A stretch of DNA of 64,000 bases from Pantoea vagans. Its GTDB lineage: Bacteria; Pseudomonadota; Gammaproteobacteria; Enterobacterales; Enterobacteriaceae. Under the pieces are notes generated by a model that saw only the letters and a list, made by a program, of their open reading frames with translations, was not told the origin of the DNA and ran no database searches. Positions 40,153 to 51,201 of this stretch are shown here, one piece after another; position 1 is the first letter of the stretch; each line of letters begins with the position of its first letter. The translations under genes were made by a program, and so were the position numbers. The stretch lies in assembly GCF_001506165.1 (NCBI RefSeq), contig NZ_CP011427.1:2542001-2606000 (forward strand), in the 5' to 3' direction.

Positions 40153-40833
40153 TTACATGCCCAGCTTACTTCGGGCATAATCGAGTGCCTTTTCAATCAC
40201 TTGCTCAATGGACATACTGGTTGAATCCAGCACCAGAGCATCAGCGGCAGGCACTAAAGGTGCGATAGCGCGATTACGATCGCGGTCGTCGCGTTCCTTT
40301 ATCTCGGATAAAAGGCGATCAAAGTTAACATTAAAGCCCTTCTCCTGCAACTGTAGCATACGACGATGCGCACGCTCTTCCGAACTGGCATCCAGGAAGA
40401 TTTTTACCGGTGCATCGGGGAAAACCACGGTGCCCATATCTCGACCATCCGCAATCAGGCCTGGTTCTTCACGGAATGCACGCTGGCGACGCAACAGTGC
40501 TTCACGCACACGTGGGAAAGCTGCCACGCGCGAAGCCGTGTTGCTGACTTCTTGCGTGCGAATTTCACCCGTCACGTCTTCACCTTCAAGAATGACCTGC
40601 ATTTCACCTTCCACAGAAAGGAAACGCACATCCAGGTGAGCCGCCATCGGAACTAACGCTTCTTCTGATTCAATATCTACCTGATGATGAAGTGCAGCCA
40701 AAGCCAATACGCGATAAATGGCACCAGAGTCCAGCAAGTGCCACTGCAATGACTCCGCCATCGCTTTACACAAAGTCCCTTTACCTGCGCCACTTGGCCC
40801 ATCAATGGTAATGATCGGGGCGATTGCCGTCAT
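40153..40833 (-). CDS. cmk: Cytidylate kinase
   Basis: A 226-residue nucleoside monophosphate kinase phosphorylating CMP and dCMP with ATP. P-loop GPSGAGKGT (12-20), [25 protein letters not shown] and the lid region with REERAH-like basic residues are present. The length is like E. coli Cmk (227). It lies upstream of rpsA on the same strand. In E. coli ycaL lies between aroA and cmk; here it is absent. Confidence 0.97.
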   Translation of the reverse strand: MTAIAPIITIDGPSGAGKGTLCKAMAESLQWHLLDSGAIYRVLALAALHHQVDIESEEALVPMAAHLDVRFLSVEGEMQVILEGEDVTGEIRTQEVSNTASRVAAFPRVREALLRRQRAFREEPGLIADGRDMGTVVFPDAPVKIFLDASSEERAHRRMLQLQEKGFNVNFDRLLSEIKERDDRDRNRAIAPLVPAADALVLDSTSMSIEQVIEKALDYARSKLGM

Positions 40834-41002
40834 TGTTCTCTCCTGTTGCTGCGTGCTTATTATCAGCCTTCTTGGCTGTCTGGATTGCGCGGCATTATAC
40901 GCTGCCCGCGTCAGGTTAGTACCCTTTCGCGAACACAGCGCTAGAATTTTAGTCAGATTCGGAAGAATTTCCGCTCATCAAGACCAGAAGAGAGCGAAGA
41001 AA

Positions 41003-41026
41003 CCCGGCACAAGCGTACCGGGTAGG
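41003..41026 (-). terminator. Probable aroA terminator
   Basis: On the minus strand ACCCGG...CCGGGT arms enclose a 10-nt loop and are followed by TTCTTCGC, shortly after the aroA stop. The stem is short and the U-tract weak. Confidence 0.45.
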
Positions 41027-41030
41027 AAGA

Positions 41031-42317
41031 TTATGAGGCGTGGCTGATTTTCGCTAACTGTTGGAAGTAGTCCGGGAAGGTTTTCGCCGTGCAACCAGGA
41101 TCAAGGATGGTTACTGGCGTGTCGGACAGCGCAACCAGCGCAAAGCACATGGCCATACGGTGATCGTTGTAGGTACCGATATCCGCATGTTGCAACTGGG
41201 CAGGAGGCGTGACACGGATAAAATCGTGGCCCTCTTCCACTTCAGCACCGACTTTGCGCAATTCTGTCGCCATCGCGGCCAGACGATCGGTTTCTTTAAC
41301 GCGCCAGTTATAGATGTTGCGCATTAAGGTTGTGCCTTTGGCAAACAACGCCGTGGTGGCAATGGTCATCGCCGCATCAGGAATATGGTTCATGTCCATA
41401 TCGATGGCGGTCAGCGTGCCACGCGTACAGGCAATGTAATCATCACCCCACTCGATCACCGCACCCATTTTTTCCAGCACATCCGCAAAACGAATATCGC
41501 CTTGCACGCTATTGCGGCCGATACCCGTTACACGCACGGTTCCGCCTTTAATTGCTGCAGCAGCAAGGAAGTAAGAAGCCGAAGACGCATCACCTTCCAC
41601 CAGATAATCACCCGGTGACTGATATTGTTGCTGGCCCTTCACCACAAAGCGTTGATAATTTTGGTTATCAACGTCCACACCAAAGCAACGCATCAGGTGC
41701 AGAGTGATATCGATATAAGGCTTGGAAACCAAATCACCTTTGATGGTGATAACAGTATCTTTCGCAGCCAAAGGCGCGGTCATCAGCAATGCGGTCAGGA
41801 ACTGGCTGGAAACACTGCCATCCACGCTGACTTCACCACCCACGAAGCCGCCGTTCAGGCGTAACGGGGGATAATCCGTCTGCTCCAGATAATCAATGTT
41901 CGCGCCGCCCTGACGCAACGCATCAACCAGATGACCAATTGGGCGCTCTTTCATGCGCGGTTCACCAGTCAGTACGATCGACTGTTGGCCTAAGCACAGT
42001 GCCGCCGCCAGCGGACGCATTGCCGTACCCGCATTCCCCAGGAACAGCTCCAGTGGCTGGTCAGCGTGCAGTGGCCCTGCATTACCCACCACTTCACACA
42101 CGGTGCGATCGGCAGAGAGCGTATAACTGACGCCCAGCGCTTTGAGCGCATTCAGCATGTGTTTGACGTCATCGCTATCCAGCAAGTTCGTCAGGCGAGT
42201 TGTGCCGTTTGCCAGCGCAGCCAACAGCAACGCGCGGTTAGAGACGCTTTTTGAACCCGGTAAGTTTACCGTGCCGTCAACGCGGGCAATCGGTTGTAGA
42301 GTCAGGGAGTCCTGCAT
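41031..42317 (-). CDS. aroA: 3-phosphoshikimate 1-carboxyvinyltransferase (EPSP synthase)
   Basis: A 428-residue shikimate-pathway enzyme that joins shikimate-3-phosphate and PEP. Conserved segments include [36 protein letters not shown] (the class I form, the type generally glyphosate-sensitive), [16 protein letters not shown] and [19 protein letters not shown] 42317 ([20 protein letters not shown]) matches the family; an upstream in-frame ATG adds 13 unconserved residues. It is the second gene of the serC-aroA operon, 81 nt after serC, with attenuator-like hairpins in between. Confidence 0.98.
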   Translation of the reverse strand: MQDSLTLQPIARVDGTVNLPGSKSVSNRALLLAALANGTTRLTNLLDSDDVKHMLNALKALGVSYTLSADRTVCEVVGNAGPLHADQPLELFLGNAGTAMRPLAAALCLGQQSIVLTGEPRMKERPIGHLVDALRQGGANIDYLEQTDYPPLRLNGGFVGGEVSVDGSVSSQFLTALLMTAPLAAKDTVITIKGDLVSKPYIDITLHLMRCFGVDVDNQNYQRFVVKGQQQYQSPGDYLVEGDASSASYFLAAAAIKGGTVRVTGIGRNSVQGDIRFADVLEKMGAVIEWGDDYIACTRGTLTAIDMDMNHIPDAAMTIATTALFAKGTTLMRNIYNWRVKETDRLAAMATELRKVGAEVEEGHDFIRVTPPAQLQHADIGTYNDHRMAMCFALVALSDTPVTILDPGCTAKTFPDYFQQLAKISHAS

Positions 42318-42345
42318 GTGAAACCAAATCTCCAGAAAAGACGAG

Positions 42346-42387
42346 ACCCCGTCCAATCACGGGGCCAGATGCCAGCCAGGCTGGCAT
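42346..42387 (-). terminator. serC-aroA intergenic hairpins, possible attenuator
   Basis: Two hairpins lie between serC and aroA on the minus strand: ATGCCAG/CTGGCAT (42369-42387), then CCCCGT/ACGGGG (42347-42352 with 42359-42364). The second is followed by TCTCGTCTTTTCT. A partial terminator here would reduce aroA relative to serC; such internal attenuation has been described for the enterobacterial serC-aroA operon. Confidence 0.6.
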
Positions 42388-42398
42388 AAAGTAAGTAA

Positions 42399-43484
42399 TT
42401 AACCGTGGCGACGTTCGAAGTCGATCATGAACTCAGTCAGGGCTTTAACCCCTTCCAGCGGCATCGCATTGTAGATCGATGCACGCATGCCGCCAACCAC
42501 ACGGTGGCCCTTCAAGGCATGCAAACCTGCCTGCAGTGACTCCTCGAGGAATACTTTGTCCAGAGCGGCGTCGGCCAACTGGAATGGCACGTTCATGCGT
42601 GAACGGTTACCGGAAGCAACATCGTTACGATAGAAGCTGCTGCTGTCGATCACGCCATAGAGAAGGTCAGCTTTCGCCTGATTAACCTTATCCATTTCAG
42701 CCACACCGCCCTTCTCTTTCAGCCATTTAAAGACCAAACCAGAAAGATACCAAGCGAAGGTTGGCGGGGTGTTGAACATGGATTCGTTTTCTGCCAGCAC
42801 CTTGTAATCAAGAATAGAAGGCACATAACGTTGCGCTTTACCCAGCAGGTCTTCACGCACCACCACCAGCGTTAAGCCTGCCGGTCCGATATTTTTCTGC
42901 GCGCCCGCGTAGATCACACCATAACGGCTGACATCAATAGGACGAGACATGATGGTTGAAGAGAGGTCGGCAACAACAACTTTGTCACCAAAATCCGGTT
43001 CTTCATCAATAGCAATACCGTCGATGGTTTCATTCGGGCAGAAATGCACATAAGCAGCATCATCGTTCAACTGCCATTCACGCATCGGTAACAAAGCACG
43101 TTTACCTTCCAACGTGGTTTTGACATCAATGGTGTTTGGGGAACAATATTTTTCCGCTTCTTTGATGGCGCTGTGAGCCCAGTAGCCGCCATCAATGTAG
43201 TCGGCGGTTTTGGCTTCACCCAGCAAGTTGCCCGGGATAGCCGCGAACTGTGCACGCGCGCCACCATGACAGAACAAAACTTTGTAGTTGGATGGGATCT
43301 TCAGCAGATCGCGAAAATCCTGTTCTGCTGCTTCAGCAACCGCAATGAACTCTTTACTACGGTGACTGATCTCCATCACCGAGGTGCCTAATCCGTGCCA
43401 GTTTGTCAGTTCTTGTTCTGCACGACGGAGCACTTCTACCGGCAGCATCGCTGGGCCGGAGCTAAAATTATAAACCTGCGTCAT
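42399..43484 (-). CDS. serC: Phosphoserine aminotransferase
   Basis: A 361-residue PLP enzyme that makes 3-phosphoserine (serine pathway) and 4-phosphohydroxythreonine (pyridoxal phosphate pathway). The start is [19 protein letters not shown]. The PLP lysine is in [12 protein letters not shown] (Lys197), preceded by [15 protein letters not shown]. The C-terminal [17 protein letters not shown] completes the fold. It is first in serC-aroA and divergent from ycaO, with 313 nt between start codons. Confidence 0.98.
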   Translation of the reverse strand: MTQVYNFSSGPAMLPVEVLRRAEQELTNWHGLGTSVMEISHRSKEFIAVAEAAEQDFRDLLKIPSNYKVLFCHGGARAQFAAIPGNLLGEAKTADYIDGGYWAHSAIKEAEKYCSPNTIDVKTTLEGKRALLPMREWQLNDDAAYVHFCPNETIDGIAIDEEPDFGDKVVVADLSSTIMSRPIDVSRYGVIYAGAQKNIGPAGLTLVVVREDLLGKAQRYVPSILDYKVLAENESMFNTPPTFAWYLSGLVFKWLKEKGGVAEMDKVNQAKADLLYGVIDSSSFYRNDVASGNRSRMNVPFQLADAALDKVFLEESLQAGLHALKGHRVVGGMRASIYNAMPLEGVKALTEFMIDFERRHG

Positions 43485-43797
43485 TTCCCCTCACCACTGT
43501 CATATCGAACGGTTATGAATACCGTATCGGTTTTATCATTGCCTCCGAATGGCTGCAATCATTAATCCGGCGGAGATCACATTCACAGAGCAGGCATCGC
43601 CGCAGCTTATGTCATAAATGCAATCAGCCACGGAATTTTGTGAGGTGGTTTCATGAAGTAAAATCAGAATGCAGCCAGGTGAATAAAAAGCCGCAACAAT
43701 ACCGCGATAAATTTGGAACACTGAATAGCTAAGCAGGCGCAAAACCCGTATCATTGCGCGCTTTACGCCCACCCCATCGACTTGAGAGAGCGCCAAC
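43485..43797. promoter_or_regulatory. serC-ycaO divergent spacer
   Basis: A 313-nt region holding the promoters of serC (leftward) and ycaO (rightward). In E. coli the gene ycaP occupies this position; no remnant of it was recognised. No palindrome or terminator stood out. Reading frames crossing this spacer are antisense extensions of ycaO and are not supported. Confidence 0.5.
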
Positions 43798-45561
43798 ATG
43801 ACGCAAACGTTTATTCCAGGAAAAGACGCCGCACTGGAAGACTCCATTGCCCGCTTCCAGCAGAAGCTGCAAGATTTAGGCTTCAATATTGAAGAAGCCT
43901 CCTGGCTTAACCCGGTTCCACATGTTTGGTCTGTGCACATCCGCGATCGTGACTGCCCACTGTGCTTTACCAACGGTAAAGGTGCCAGTAAGAAAGCCGC
44001 GCTGGCATCTGCGTTAGGCGAGTATTTTGAGCGTCTCTCAACCAACTATTTCTTCGCTGACTTCTGGCTGGGTGAATCCATCGCGAAAGGTGAATTTGTT
44101 CACTATCCCAACGAGAAGTGGTTCCCACTGACTGAAGATGACAGCCTCCCGGCTGGTATTCTGGATGCGCGCCTGCAGAAATTTTACGATCCAGAAGATA
44201 GCCTGAGCGCCTCAGACCTGATTGATTTGCAGTCGGGCAATGCTGACCGCGGTATCTGCGGCCTGCCGTTTACCCGTCAGTCCGATCAGCAAACGGTCTA
44301 CATTCCGATGAACATCATCGGTAACCTGTATGTTTCTAACGGTATGTCCGCCGGCAACACCGCCAATGAAGCGCGTGTACAGGGACTTTCTGAAGTCTTT
44401 GAGCGCCATATTAAAAATCGTATTATCGCCGAGTCCATCAGCCTGCCGGAAATCCCGGCTGAAGTGATGCAGCGCTATCCCGGTGTGATCGAGGCGATTG
44501 ACCGTCTGGAAGCAGAAGGCTTCCCTATCTTCTCTTACGATGCTTCCCTTGGTGGGAAATATCCGGTCATCTGCGTAGTACTGTTCAACCCGGCAAACGG
44601 CACGTGCTTCGCTTCCTTCGGTGCACACCCTGACTTTGGCGTGGCGCTGGAGCGTACCGTCACTGAACTGCTTCAGGGCCGTGGCCTGAAAGATCTGGAT
44701 GTGTTCACCCCGCCGACCTTTGATGACGAAGAAGTGGCTGAACATGCTAACCTCGAAACGCACTTCATCGATTCCAGCGGCCTGATCTCCTGGGATATGT
44801 TCAAAGACGATGCAGATTACCCGTTTGTTGACTGGAGTTTCTCTGGCAGCACGCACGAAGAGTTCGACACCTTGATGGCGATCTTCCGTGCTGAAGATCA
44901 AGAAGTGTATATTGCTGACTACGAGCATCTGGGTGTTTACGCTTGCCGCATTATCGTGCCGGGCATGTCCGATATCTATCCGGCGGAAGATCTGCTGTTG
45001 GCCAATAACAGCATGGGCGCGCCACTGCGTGAAACCTTGTTGGCGCTGCCAGCCAGCGAATGGGAACCCGAAGCCTATCTGAACCTCATCGAGCAACTGG
45101 ACGAAGAAGGCCATGACGACTTCACGCGCGTGCGTGAACTGCTGGGTCTGGCATCGGGCAAAGATAACGGCTGGTATACCCTGCGTATCGGTGAATTGAA
45201 AGCGATGCTGGCGCTGGCAGGTGGTGATTTAGATCAGGCACTGATCTGGACTGAATGGACCATGGAGTTTAACCAGTCGATCTTCAGTGAAGAGCGCGCC
45301 AACTATTATCGCTGCCTGCAGACGCTGTTACTGCTGGCGATGGAAGAAGAGCGCGATCCAGTGCAGTATCATCGTGCATTCGTGCGCATGTATGGCCAAA
45401 CGGCAGTTGATGCCGCATCCGCTGCTATCAGCGGTGAAGCGCCATTCTATGGTCTGCAAGCGGTCGATCTCGACCTCAAAGCCTTCCCTGCTCACCAGGC
45501 TCTGTTAGCGGCTTACGAAAAATTGCAGGCGGCCAAGCGCCAATACTGGTCAAAAAAATAA
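43798..45561 (+). CDS. ycaO: YcaO: factor for beta-methylthiolation of ribosomal protein S12
   Basis: A 587-residue protein of the YcaO ATP-dependent superfamily. In E. coli it assists RimO in methylthiolating Asp88 of S12. The nucleotide-binding core includes ASALGEYFERLSTNYF, SNGMSAGNTANEARVQGLSEVFERH and FGAHPDFGVALERTVTELLQGR. The C-terminal roughly 180 residues are helical, TPR-like. The tail ends KRQYWSKK and lacks the PxPxP motif of azoline-forming YcaO enzymes, which agrees with the non-peptide-heterocycle branch. The length matches E. coli (586). It is upstream of focA, separated by a terminator. Confidence 0.95.
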   Translation: MTQTFIPGKDAALEDSIARFQQKLQDLGFNIEEASWLNPVPHVWSVHIRDRDCPLCFTNGKGASKKAALASALGEYFERLSTNYFFADFWLGESIAKGEFVHYPNEKWFPLTEDDSLPAGILDARLQKFYDPEDSLSASDLIDLQSGNADRGICGLPFTRQSDQQTVYIPMNIIGNLYVSNGMSAGNTANEARVQGLSEVFERHIKNRIIAESISLPEIPAEVMQRYPGVIEAIDRLEAEGFPIFSYDASLGGKYPVICVVLFNPANGTCFASFGAHPDFGVALERTVTELLQGRGLKDLDVFTPPTFDDEEVAEHANLETHFIDSSGLISWDMFKDDADYPFVDWSFSGSTHEEFDTLMAIFRAEDQEVYIADYEHLGVYACRIIVPGMSDIYPAEDLLLANNSMGAPLRETLLALPASEWEPEAYLNLIEQLDEEGHDDFTRVRELLGLASGKDNGWYTLRIGELKAMLALAGGDLDQALIWTEWTMEFNQSIFSEERANYYRCLQTLLLLAMEEERDPVQYHRAFVRMYGQTAVDAASAAISGEAPFYGLQAVDLDLKAFPAHQALLAAYEKLQAAKRQYWSKK

Positions 45562-45588
45562 CGCCAGTTTTGCAGTGAAGTATTAATT

Positions 45589-45616
45589 GGCACTGAATCA
45601 TTTCAGTGCCTTTTTT
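45589..45616 (+). terminator. ycaO intrinsic terminator
   Basis: GGCACTGAA (45589-45597) pairs with TTCAGTGCC (45602-45610), followed by TTTTTT, 28 nt after the ycaO stop. Confidence 0.92.
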
Positions 45617-45896
45617 ATGACTAAAATACAGCTGTCACACTTAACCTTTATATTTAACAATTCGTCTTCAATCGCTAAACGTAATTAACTGTTTACTCGC
45701 GACCAGGCTACGTCATTAAAATATTAGTGTATATTTTAAAAAATATTTATTTCATAAAAATCATATAATTAAATACAAAAAGCATCGTTACCCGCCTCGC
45801 TTATCCCCGCCAGCCCTGGCATTTATGATCCACATCAATTCCTGACCTATACTCCTTTGTTAGTATCATTACAGACAAATTTTGGAGAGCGTTAGT
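45617..45896 (+). promoter_or_regulatory. focA-pflB control region with FNR site
   Basis: An FNR-like site, ATGAT-CCAC-ATCAA (45825-45838), differs at one position from TTGAT-N4-ATCAA. A -10-like TAGTAT lies at 45861-45866. A transcription start near 45873 would place FNR at -41.5, the class II activator position. Upstream, 45715-45779 is almost pure A/T, which would suit IHF or H-NS binding. GTAATTAACTGTTTA (45681-45695) resembles an ArcA site. In E. coli FNR, ArcA and IHF all act on this operon. Confidence 0.7.
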
Positions 45897-46757
45897 GTGA
45901 AAGCTGACAACCCTTTTAATGCATTACTACCGGCGGCAATGGCTAAAGTTGCAGAAGATGCCGGTGTTTATAAAGCCACTAAACACCCTTTAACCACCTT
46001 CTTCCTTGCCATCACCGCTGGCGTATTTATCTCTATCGCTTTCGTCTTCTATATCACTGCCACAACTGGCAGTGGCGCGATGCCTTACGGCATAGCCAAG
46101 CTGATTGGCGGCATCTGCTTCTCACTTGGCTTGATGTTAGTGGTGGTATGTGGTGCTGACCTCTTTACCTCCACCGTACTGATTGTGGTGGCGAAAGCCA
46201 GCGGGCGCATCACCTGGCTGCAACTCGGTCGCCACTGGCTGAATGTTTATATCGGTAACCTGTTTGGTGCCCTGTTCTTCGTGGCATTGATTTGGTTAGC
46301 GGGTGAACACATGGTCGCGAACGGTGCATGGGGTCTAAACGTGCTTCAGACCGCAGACCATAAAATGCATCACACCTTTATTGAGGCCGTAAGCCTGGGC
46401 ACGCTCGCTAACTTGATGGTTTGCCTTGCAGTGTGGATGAGTTATTCCGGCCGCAGTTTGTTCGACAAAATGTTCGCGATGATCTTGCCCGTCGGCATGT
46501 TTGTTGCCAGCGGCTTCGAGCACAGTATTGCCAACATGTTCCTGATTCCAATGGCCATTGTTATTCGTGATTTCGCCAGTCCTGAATTCTGGCAGATGGC
46601 CGGTTCCAGCGCCGCACAGTTCCCGTCTCTCAGCGTTGGTGACTTTATAGTTAACAACCTGATTCCAGTGACCATCGGCAACATCATTGGTGGCGGATTG
46701 TTAGTCGGTTTGACCTATTGGGTTATCTATCTGCGCGGCGATGAGCCCGTGCATTAA
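45897..46757 (+). CDS. focA: Formate channel FocA
   Basis: A 286-residue pentameric inner-membrane channel for bidirectional formate movement during fermentation. Six transmembrane segments carry the FNT-family signatures ITAGVFISIAFVFYITATT, GADLFTSTVLIVVAKASGR and GFEHSIANMF (the gating histidine region). The start is a GTG at 45897, encoding MKADNPFNALLPAAMAKVAE. GGAGAG ends 7 nt upstream, and the protein then aligns with E. coli from residue 1; an upstream TTG would be unusual. It is cotranscribed with pflB, 68 nt downstream. Confidence 0.97.
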   Translation: MKADNPFNALLPAAMAKVAEDAGVYKATKHPLTTFFLAITAGVFISIAFVFYITATTGSGAMPYGIAKLIGGICFSLGLMLVVVCGADLFTSTVLIVVAKASGRITWLQLGRHWLNVYIGNLFGALFFVALIWLAGEHMVANGAWGLNVLQTADHKMHHTFIEAVSLGTLANLMVCLAVWMSYSGRSLFDKMFAMILPVGMFVASGFEHSIANMFLIPMAIVIRDFASPEFWQMAGSSAAQFPSLSVGDFIVNNLIPVTIGNIIGGGLLVGLTYWVIYLRGDEPVH

Positions 46758-46825
46758 TGAATTGATACGGGCGTGCGGCAGCGCACGTCATACGTCAGAG
46801 TCTCCCTAAATAAGGCAGGTATATC

Positions 46826-49108
46826 ATGTCCGAACTTAACGAAAAAATGGCGTCAGCCTGGGAAGGATTTAGCGCCGGCGAATGGCAGAACAGTGTCAAC
46901 GTCCGTGACTTCATCCAGAAAAACTACACCCCGTATGAAGGTGACGAATCTTTCCTGGCGGGCGCAACACCAGCCACCACAGAATTGTGGGACAGCGTGC
47001 TGGAAGGCATCAAAATTGAGAACCGTACCCACGCTCCGGTCGATTTTGATACCGACCTGGCTTCAACTATCACCTCTCATGACGCGGGTTACATCAATAA
47101 ATCTCTGGAGACCATCGTTGGTTTGCAGACTGAAGCACCGCTGAAACGTGCCATTATCCCATTTGGCGGCATCAAAATGGTTGAGGGGTCTTGCAAAGTC
47201 TACGGACGTGAACTCGATCCTGCGCTGAAAAAAGTCTTCACCGATTATCGTAAAACCCATAACCAGGGTGTGTTCGATGTCTACACCCCAGATATCCTGC
47301 GCTGCCGTAAATCCGGTGTGTTGACCGGTCTGCCAGATGCTTATGGTCGTGGTCGTATTATTGGTGACTACCGTCGCGTGGCGCTGTACGGCATCGACTA
47401 TCTGATGAAAGATAAAGTGGCACAATTCAATTCACTGCAAAGTGATATGGAGAACGGTGTCGATCTGGAAGCCACCATCCGCTTGCGTGAAGAGATCTCA
47501 GAACAACACCGTGCATTAGGCCAAATCAAAGAGATGGCCGCTAAGTATGGTTGCGATATCTCTCTGCCAGCCGTGACGGCGCAAGAAGCGGTACAGTGGA
47601 CCTACTTCGGTTACCTTGCCGCTGTGAAATCTCAAAACGGCGCAGCCATGTCATTTGGTCGCGTATCCACCTTCCTTGATGTTTATATCGATCGCGACAT
47701 CAAAGCCGGTAAATTGAGTGAAGAAGGCGCGCAGGAGCTGATTGACCACCTGGTGATGAAACTGCGTATGGTGCGTTTCCTGCGTACCCCAGAGTACGAT
47801 GAACTGTTCTCTGGTGACCCTATCTGGGCAACCGAATCCCTTGCAGGTATGGGTGTAGATGGCCGTACATTGGTCACCAAAAGCACCTTCCGCTTCCTGA
47901 ATACGCTGTACACCATGGGCCCATCGCCTGAGCCTAACATGACCATTTTGTGGTCGGAAAAACTGCCCGTTAACTTCAAAAAATACGCGGCCAAAGTCTC
48001 TATCGACACATCCTCATTGCAGTACGAGAATGATGACCTGATGCGTCCTGACTTTGATAACGATGACTATGCCATCGCCTGCTGTGTCAGCCCAATGATT
48101 GTCGGTAAACAAATGCAGTTCTTTGGTGCCCGCGCCAACCTGGCAAAAACATTGTTGTATGCAATCAACGGTGGTGTGGACGAAAAACTGAAAATGCAGG
48201 TGGGTCCAAAAGAAGCGCCAATCACTGACGAAATCCTGGATTTCGATACCGTTATGGCGCGTCTGGATCACTTCATGGATTGGCTGGCGAAACAGTACGT
48301 CACCTCGCTGAACATCATCCACTACATGCACGATAAGTACAGTTATGAAGCCTCACTGATGGCGCTGCATGACCGTGACGTTTATCGCACCATGGCTTGT
48401 GGTATCGCGGGCCTGTCAGTGGCTGCCGACTCCCTGTCAGCTATCAAATATGCGAAAGTGAAAACCGTGCGTGATGCTGATGGCCTGGCCGTGGATTTCG
48501 AAATCGAAGGCGAATACCCGCAGTTCGGCAACAACGATTCACGTGTTGATGACATGGCCTGTGACCTGGTTGAACGTTTCATGAAAAAAATTCAGAAACT
48601 GCAAACCTACCGTAATGCGGTACCTACTCAGTCAGTGCTGACCATTACCTCAAACGTTGTTTATGGTAAGAAAACCGGTAATACCCCAGATGGTCGTCGT
48701 GCCGGTGCGCCATTTGGACCGGGTGCTAACCCAATGCACGGTCGCGATCAGAAAGGTGCCGTTGCCTCACTGACCTCGGTTGCCAAACTGCCGTTTGCCT
48801 ACGCTAAAGATGGTATCTCTTATACCTTCTCCATCGTGCCAAACGCGCTGGGTAAAGATGACAACGTGCGTAAAACCAACCTCGCCGGTCTGATGGACGG
48901 TTACTTCCATCACGAAGCGAACATTGAGGGCGGCCAGCACCTTAACGTCAACGTCATGAACCGTGAAATGCTACTGGATGCGATGGAACACCCTGAGAAA
49001 TACCCTCAGCTTACCATCCGTGTTTCCGGTTATGCTGTGCGCTTCAACTCGCTGACTAAAGAGCAGCAGCAAGACGTTATTACCCGTACCTTCACGCAGT
49101 CTCTGTAA
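46826..49108 (+). CDS. pflB: Formate acetyltransferase 1 (pyruvate formate-lyase)
   Basis: A 760-residue glycyl-radical enzyme that cleaves pyruvate with CoA to acetyl-CoA and formate under anaerobiosis. The active-site cysteines lie adjacent in AIACCVSPM (about 419-420). The radical glycine is Gly735 in [11 protein letters not shown] near the C-terminus. The length equals E. coli PflB. The start follows TAAGGCAGGTATATC. Codon use is highly biased, typical of an abundant protein. It is activated by PflA, encoded 160 nt downstream. Confidence 0.99.
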   Translation: MSELNEKMASAWEGFSAGEWQNSVNVRDFIQKNYTPYEGDESFLAGATPATTELWDSVLEGIKIENRTHAPVDFDTDLASTITSHDAGYINKSLETIVGLQTEAPLKRAIIPFGGIKMVEGSCKVYGRELDPALKKVFTDYRKTHNQGVFDVYTPDILRCRKSGVLTGLPDAYGRGRIIGDYRRVALYGIDYLMKDKVAQFNSLQSDMENGVDLEATIRLREEISEQHRALGQIKEMAAKYGCDISLPAVTAQEAVQWTYFGYLAAVKSQNGAAMSFGRVSTFLDVYIDRDIKAGKLSEEGAQELIDHLVMKLRMVRFLRTPEYDELFSGDPIWATESLAGMGVDGRTLVTKSTFRFLNTLYTMGPSPEPNMTILWSEKLPVNFKKYAAKVSIDTSSLQYENDDLMRPDFDNDDYAIACCVSPMIVGKQMQFFGARANLAKTLLYAINGGVDEKLKMQVGPKEAPITDEILDFDTVMARLDHFMDWLAKQYVTSLNIIHYMHDKYSYEASLMALHDRDVYRTMACGIAGLSVAADSLSAIKYAKVKTVRDADGLAVDFEIEGEYPQFGNNDSRVDDMACDLVERFMKKIQKLQTYRNAVPTQSVLTITSNVVYGKKTGNTPDGRRAGAPFGPGANPMHGRDQKGAVASLTSVAKLPFAYAKDGISYTFSIVPNALGKDDNVRKTNLAGLMDGYFHHEANIEGGQHLNVNVMNREMLLDAMEHPEKYPQLTIRVSGYAVRFNSLTKEQQQDVITRTFTQSL

Positions 49109-49121
49109 TTCTTCCAGAGAT

Positions 49122-49150
49122 GTAAAAGGCTCCTGCGGGAGCCTTTTCTC
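49122..49150 (+). terminator. pflB intrinsic terminator
   Basis: AAAAGGCTCC (49124-49133) pairs with GGAGCCTTTT (49138-49147) around a 4-nt loop, 15 nt after the pflB stop. It separates the focA-pflB unit from pflA. Confidence 0.9.
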
Positions 49151-49268
49151 CACAAGTCTGTTTTGCCAGTTTGCTGGTGATGGCAACCTGGCAAAATCGA
49201 CTTTAATCCCAGAGCACAACACAGATTGTGCCGCCTGATGTTGAGGCTAAACCGGAGAACTCATCGCA

Positions 49269-50009
49269 ATGTCCACCATTGGTCGTATCCACTCATTTGA
49301 ATCTTGCGGCACCGTTGACGGGCCCGGCATCCGTTTTATCACTTTCTTCCAGGGCTGCCTGATGCGCTGCCTCTATTGCCATAACCGCGATACGTGGGAC
49401 ACGCATGGCGGCAAAGAGGTCACCGTTGAAGACCTGATGAAAGATGTCTTGTCGTATCGCCACTTTATGAAAGCCTCTGGCGGCGGTGTTACCGCGTCTG
49501 GCGGAGAAGCGATTTTGCAAGCCGAGTTTGTGCGTGACTGGTTCCGCGCCTGCAAAGCACAAGGGATTCATACCTGTCTCGACACCAACGGTTTTGTCCG
49601 TCGCTACGATCCGGTGATTGATGAGTTGCTGGATGCCACCGATCTGGTGATGCTCGACCTGAAGCAAATCAATGACGATGTTCACCAGATTCTGGTCGGG
49701 GTGTCCAATCACCGCACGCTGGACTTCGCCCGATATCTGCAAAAGAAAGGTAAACGCACCTGGATTAGATTTGTCGTGGTGCCTGGCTATTCCGATGATG
49801 ACGACTCAGTACATCGCTTAGGTGAGTTCACCAAAGATATGGACAACATCGAGAAGATTGAGTTGTTGCCCTACCACGAATTAGGCAAACACAAATGGAT
49901 AGCGATGGGGGAAGAGTACAAGCTTGATGGCGTGAAGCCACCGAGTAAAGAGACCATGGAACGGGTCAAAAATATTCTCACCAGCTATGGTCACGAGGTG
50001 ATGTACTAA
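49269..50009 (+). CDS. pflA: Pyruvate formate-lyase 1 activating enzyme
   Basis: A 246-residue radical SAM protein that abstracts a hydrogen from the PflB glycine. The [4Fe-4S] ligands are Cys30, Cys34 and Cys37 in [12 protein letters not shown], the CX3CX2C motif. The SAM-binding [12 protein letters not shown] follows. The length equals E. coli PflA (246). It has its own terminator downstream; the 160-nt gap behind the pflB terminator probably contains its promoter. Confidence 0.98.
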   Translation: MSTIGRIHSFESCGTVDGPGIRFITFFQGCLMRCLYCHNRDTWDTHGGKEVTVEDLMKDVLSYRHFMKASGGGVTASGGEAILQAEFVRDWFRACKAQGIHTCLDTNGFVRRYDPVIDELLDATDLVMLDLKQINDDVHQILVGVSNHRTLDFARYLQKKGKRTWIRFVVVPGYSDDDDSVHRLGEFTKDMDNIEKIELLPYHELGKHKWIAMGEEYKLDGVKPPSKETMERVKNILTSYGHEVMY

Positions 50010-50016
50010 ATGGCAT

Positions 50017-50045
50017 AAGGGGAGCAATCGCTCCCCCTTCTTTTT
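50017..50045. terminator. Terminator between pflA and ycaD
   Basis: GGGGAGC (50019-50025) pairs with GCTCCCC (50030-50036), followed by CTTCTTTTT on the plus strand. It lies between convergent genes. Confidence 0.85.
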
Positions 50046-50049
50046 GCCG

Positions 50050-51201
50050 TTAAGCATGTGCCACTGGGGTGGCATGCTGATCGGCCTTGCGCAGCAGCAT
50101 CACCAAATACACCAGTGCCACCACCGCAATCATCACAAACAGCAGGCGATCGGAGTAGTTCTGCATCAGCATCGACGTCATGCCAGGCCCAACTAAACTG
50201 CCAACGGTATAGCTAAACAGCAGAGCCTGATTCATCGCGACCAGCTCGTGGTGAGCCACGGTCTCGCATGCCCACGACATCGCAACCGGGTAGAGGGTAA
50301 AACCTGCCAGACCCAACACAAACAGCGCGGGTGCCATGGCGGTATCACCCAGCATGGCAATCGCACCCAGAATGACGACAAACACCTGCACGCGTAAAAC
50401 CATTAAGCGGCCAAAGCGGTCAGCCAGGCGTCCGACCGGCCACTGCCCTACGATGCCTGCGCTCACCAGTAATGCCATCCAGTATCCGACGGTGGCATCG
50501 CTCATTCCCTGATGGGACAAATAGAGTGGCATCAGTCCATACAACGATCCCAGCACAATGCCTGAAATCACACAGCCGTTAATACCCAGACGAGAACTGC
50601 GACGACGCAACATAGTCCAGATACGTCCGGTCGATGCCTCTTCTGTTGCAGCTCCAGCATTCACACGCAGGAATACCACTGGCAACACGGCACAAATAAT
50701 CAGTGCGGTCACCCACGGAATAACGTGCAGCAACTCAGTCGAGACACGGCTAACCAAAAGCTGACCCGCAACCGTGCCCAGGTAGTAAACAATCATATAG
50801 GCCGCTAACAATTGGCCGCGATTGCGTACCGTGCCGCTACACAGCAATGCACTCTCCACCACAACCCAGATCAGTGCGCAACCTAAGCCAGCCATGAAAC
50901 GCAGAGACGTCCAGTTATAGAAACCGTCTAATAGCGCCATACCCATGGTCGCCAAAGCAAACAGCACGCTCGCCAGATAAAAACAGCGATTAAATCCGTA
51001 GCGATTGATAAGCCAGCCTGCCAGCAAGGTCCCGAGCAGGTTGCCGGTGTAATAGGCTGAGCTGGCCATCCCCACCTGCCAGGTCGGCAGTTGATCATGT
51101 GTAAGCCAAAGCGGTACCAGCGTATTAAGCACAGCAATAGACACCGTCATGAGCATTAAGCCGCAGAGCAGCAACACGACGGGGCGCGACCAGGTTGACA
51201 T
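50050..51201 (-). CDS. ycaD: Major facilitator superfamily transporter YcaD
   Basis: A 383-residue inner-membrane protein with 12 predicted hydrophobic segments. The MFS loop motif is [14 protein letters not shown] between segments 8 and 9, and [19 protein letters not shown] and [15 protein letters not shown] are conserved with E. coli YcaD. The substrate is unknown. ATG 51201 ([17 protein letters not shown]) matches the family start; a longer in-frame form would add 35 residues without similarity. In E. coli ycaD is near dmsABC and ycaC, which are missing here, so it directly follows serS. Confidence 0.93.
   Translation of the reverse strand: MSTWSRPVVLLLCGLMLMTVSIAVLNTLVPLWLTHDQLPTWQVGMASSAYYTGNLLGTLLAGWLINRYGFNRCFYLASVLFALATMGMALLDGFYNWTSLRFMAGLGCALIWVVVESALLCSGTVRNRGQLLAAYMIVYYLGTVAGQLLVSRVSTELLHVIPWVTALIICAVLPVVFLRVNAGAATEEASTGRIWTMLRRRSSRLGINGCVISGIVLGSLYGLMPLYLSHQGMSDATVGYWMALLVSAGIVGQWPVGRLADRFGRLMVLRVQVFVVILGAIAMLGDTAMAPALFVLGLAGFTLYPVAMSWACETVAHHELVAMNQALLFSYTVGSLVGPGMTSMLMQNYSDRLLFVMIAVVALVYLVMLLRKADQHATPVAHA

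Noticed and set aside
43536..44045. 169-codon minus-strand frame spanning the serC-ycaO spacer and the ycaO start
   Set aside because: Considered as a ycaP remnant, but it shows no membrane-protein character like YcaP and overlaps conserved ycaO codons.
44212..45114. 300-codon open frame antisense to ycaO
   Set aside because: It lies fully opposite a conserved gene; open frames of this length arise from the codon bias of the real gene. No ribosome-binding site or family resemblance was seen.
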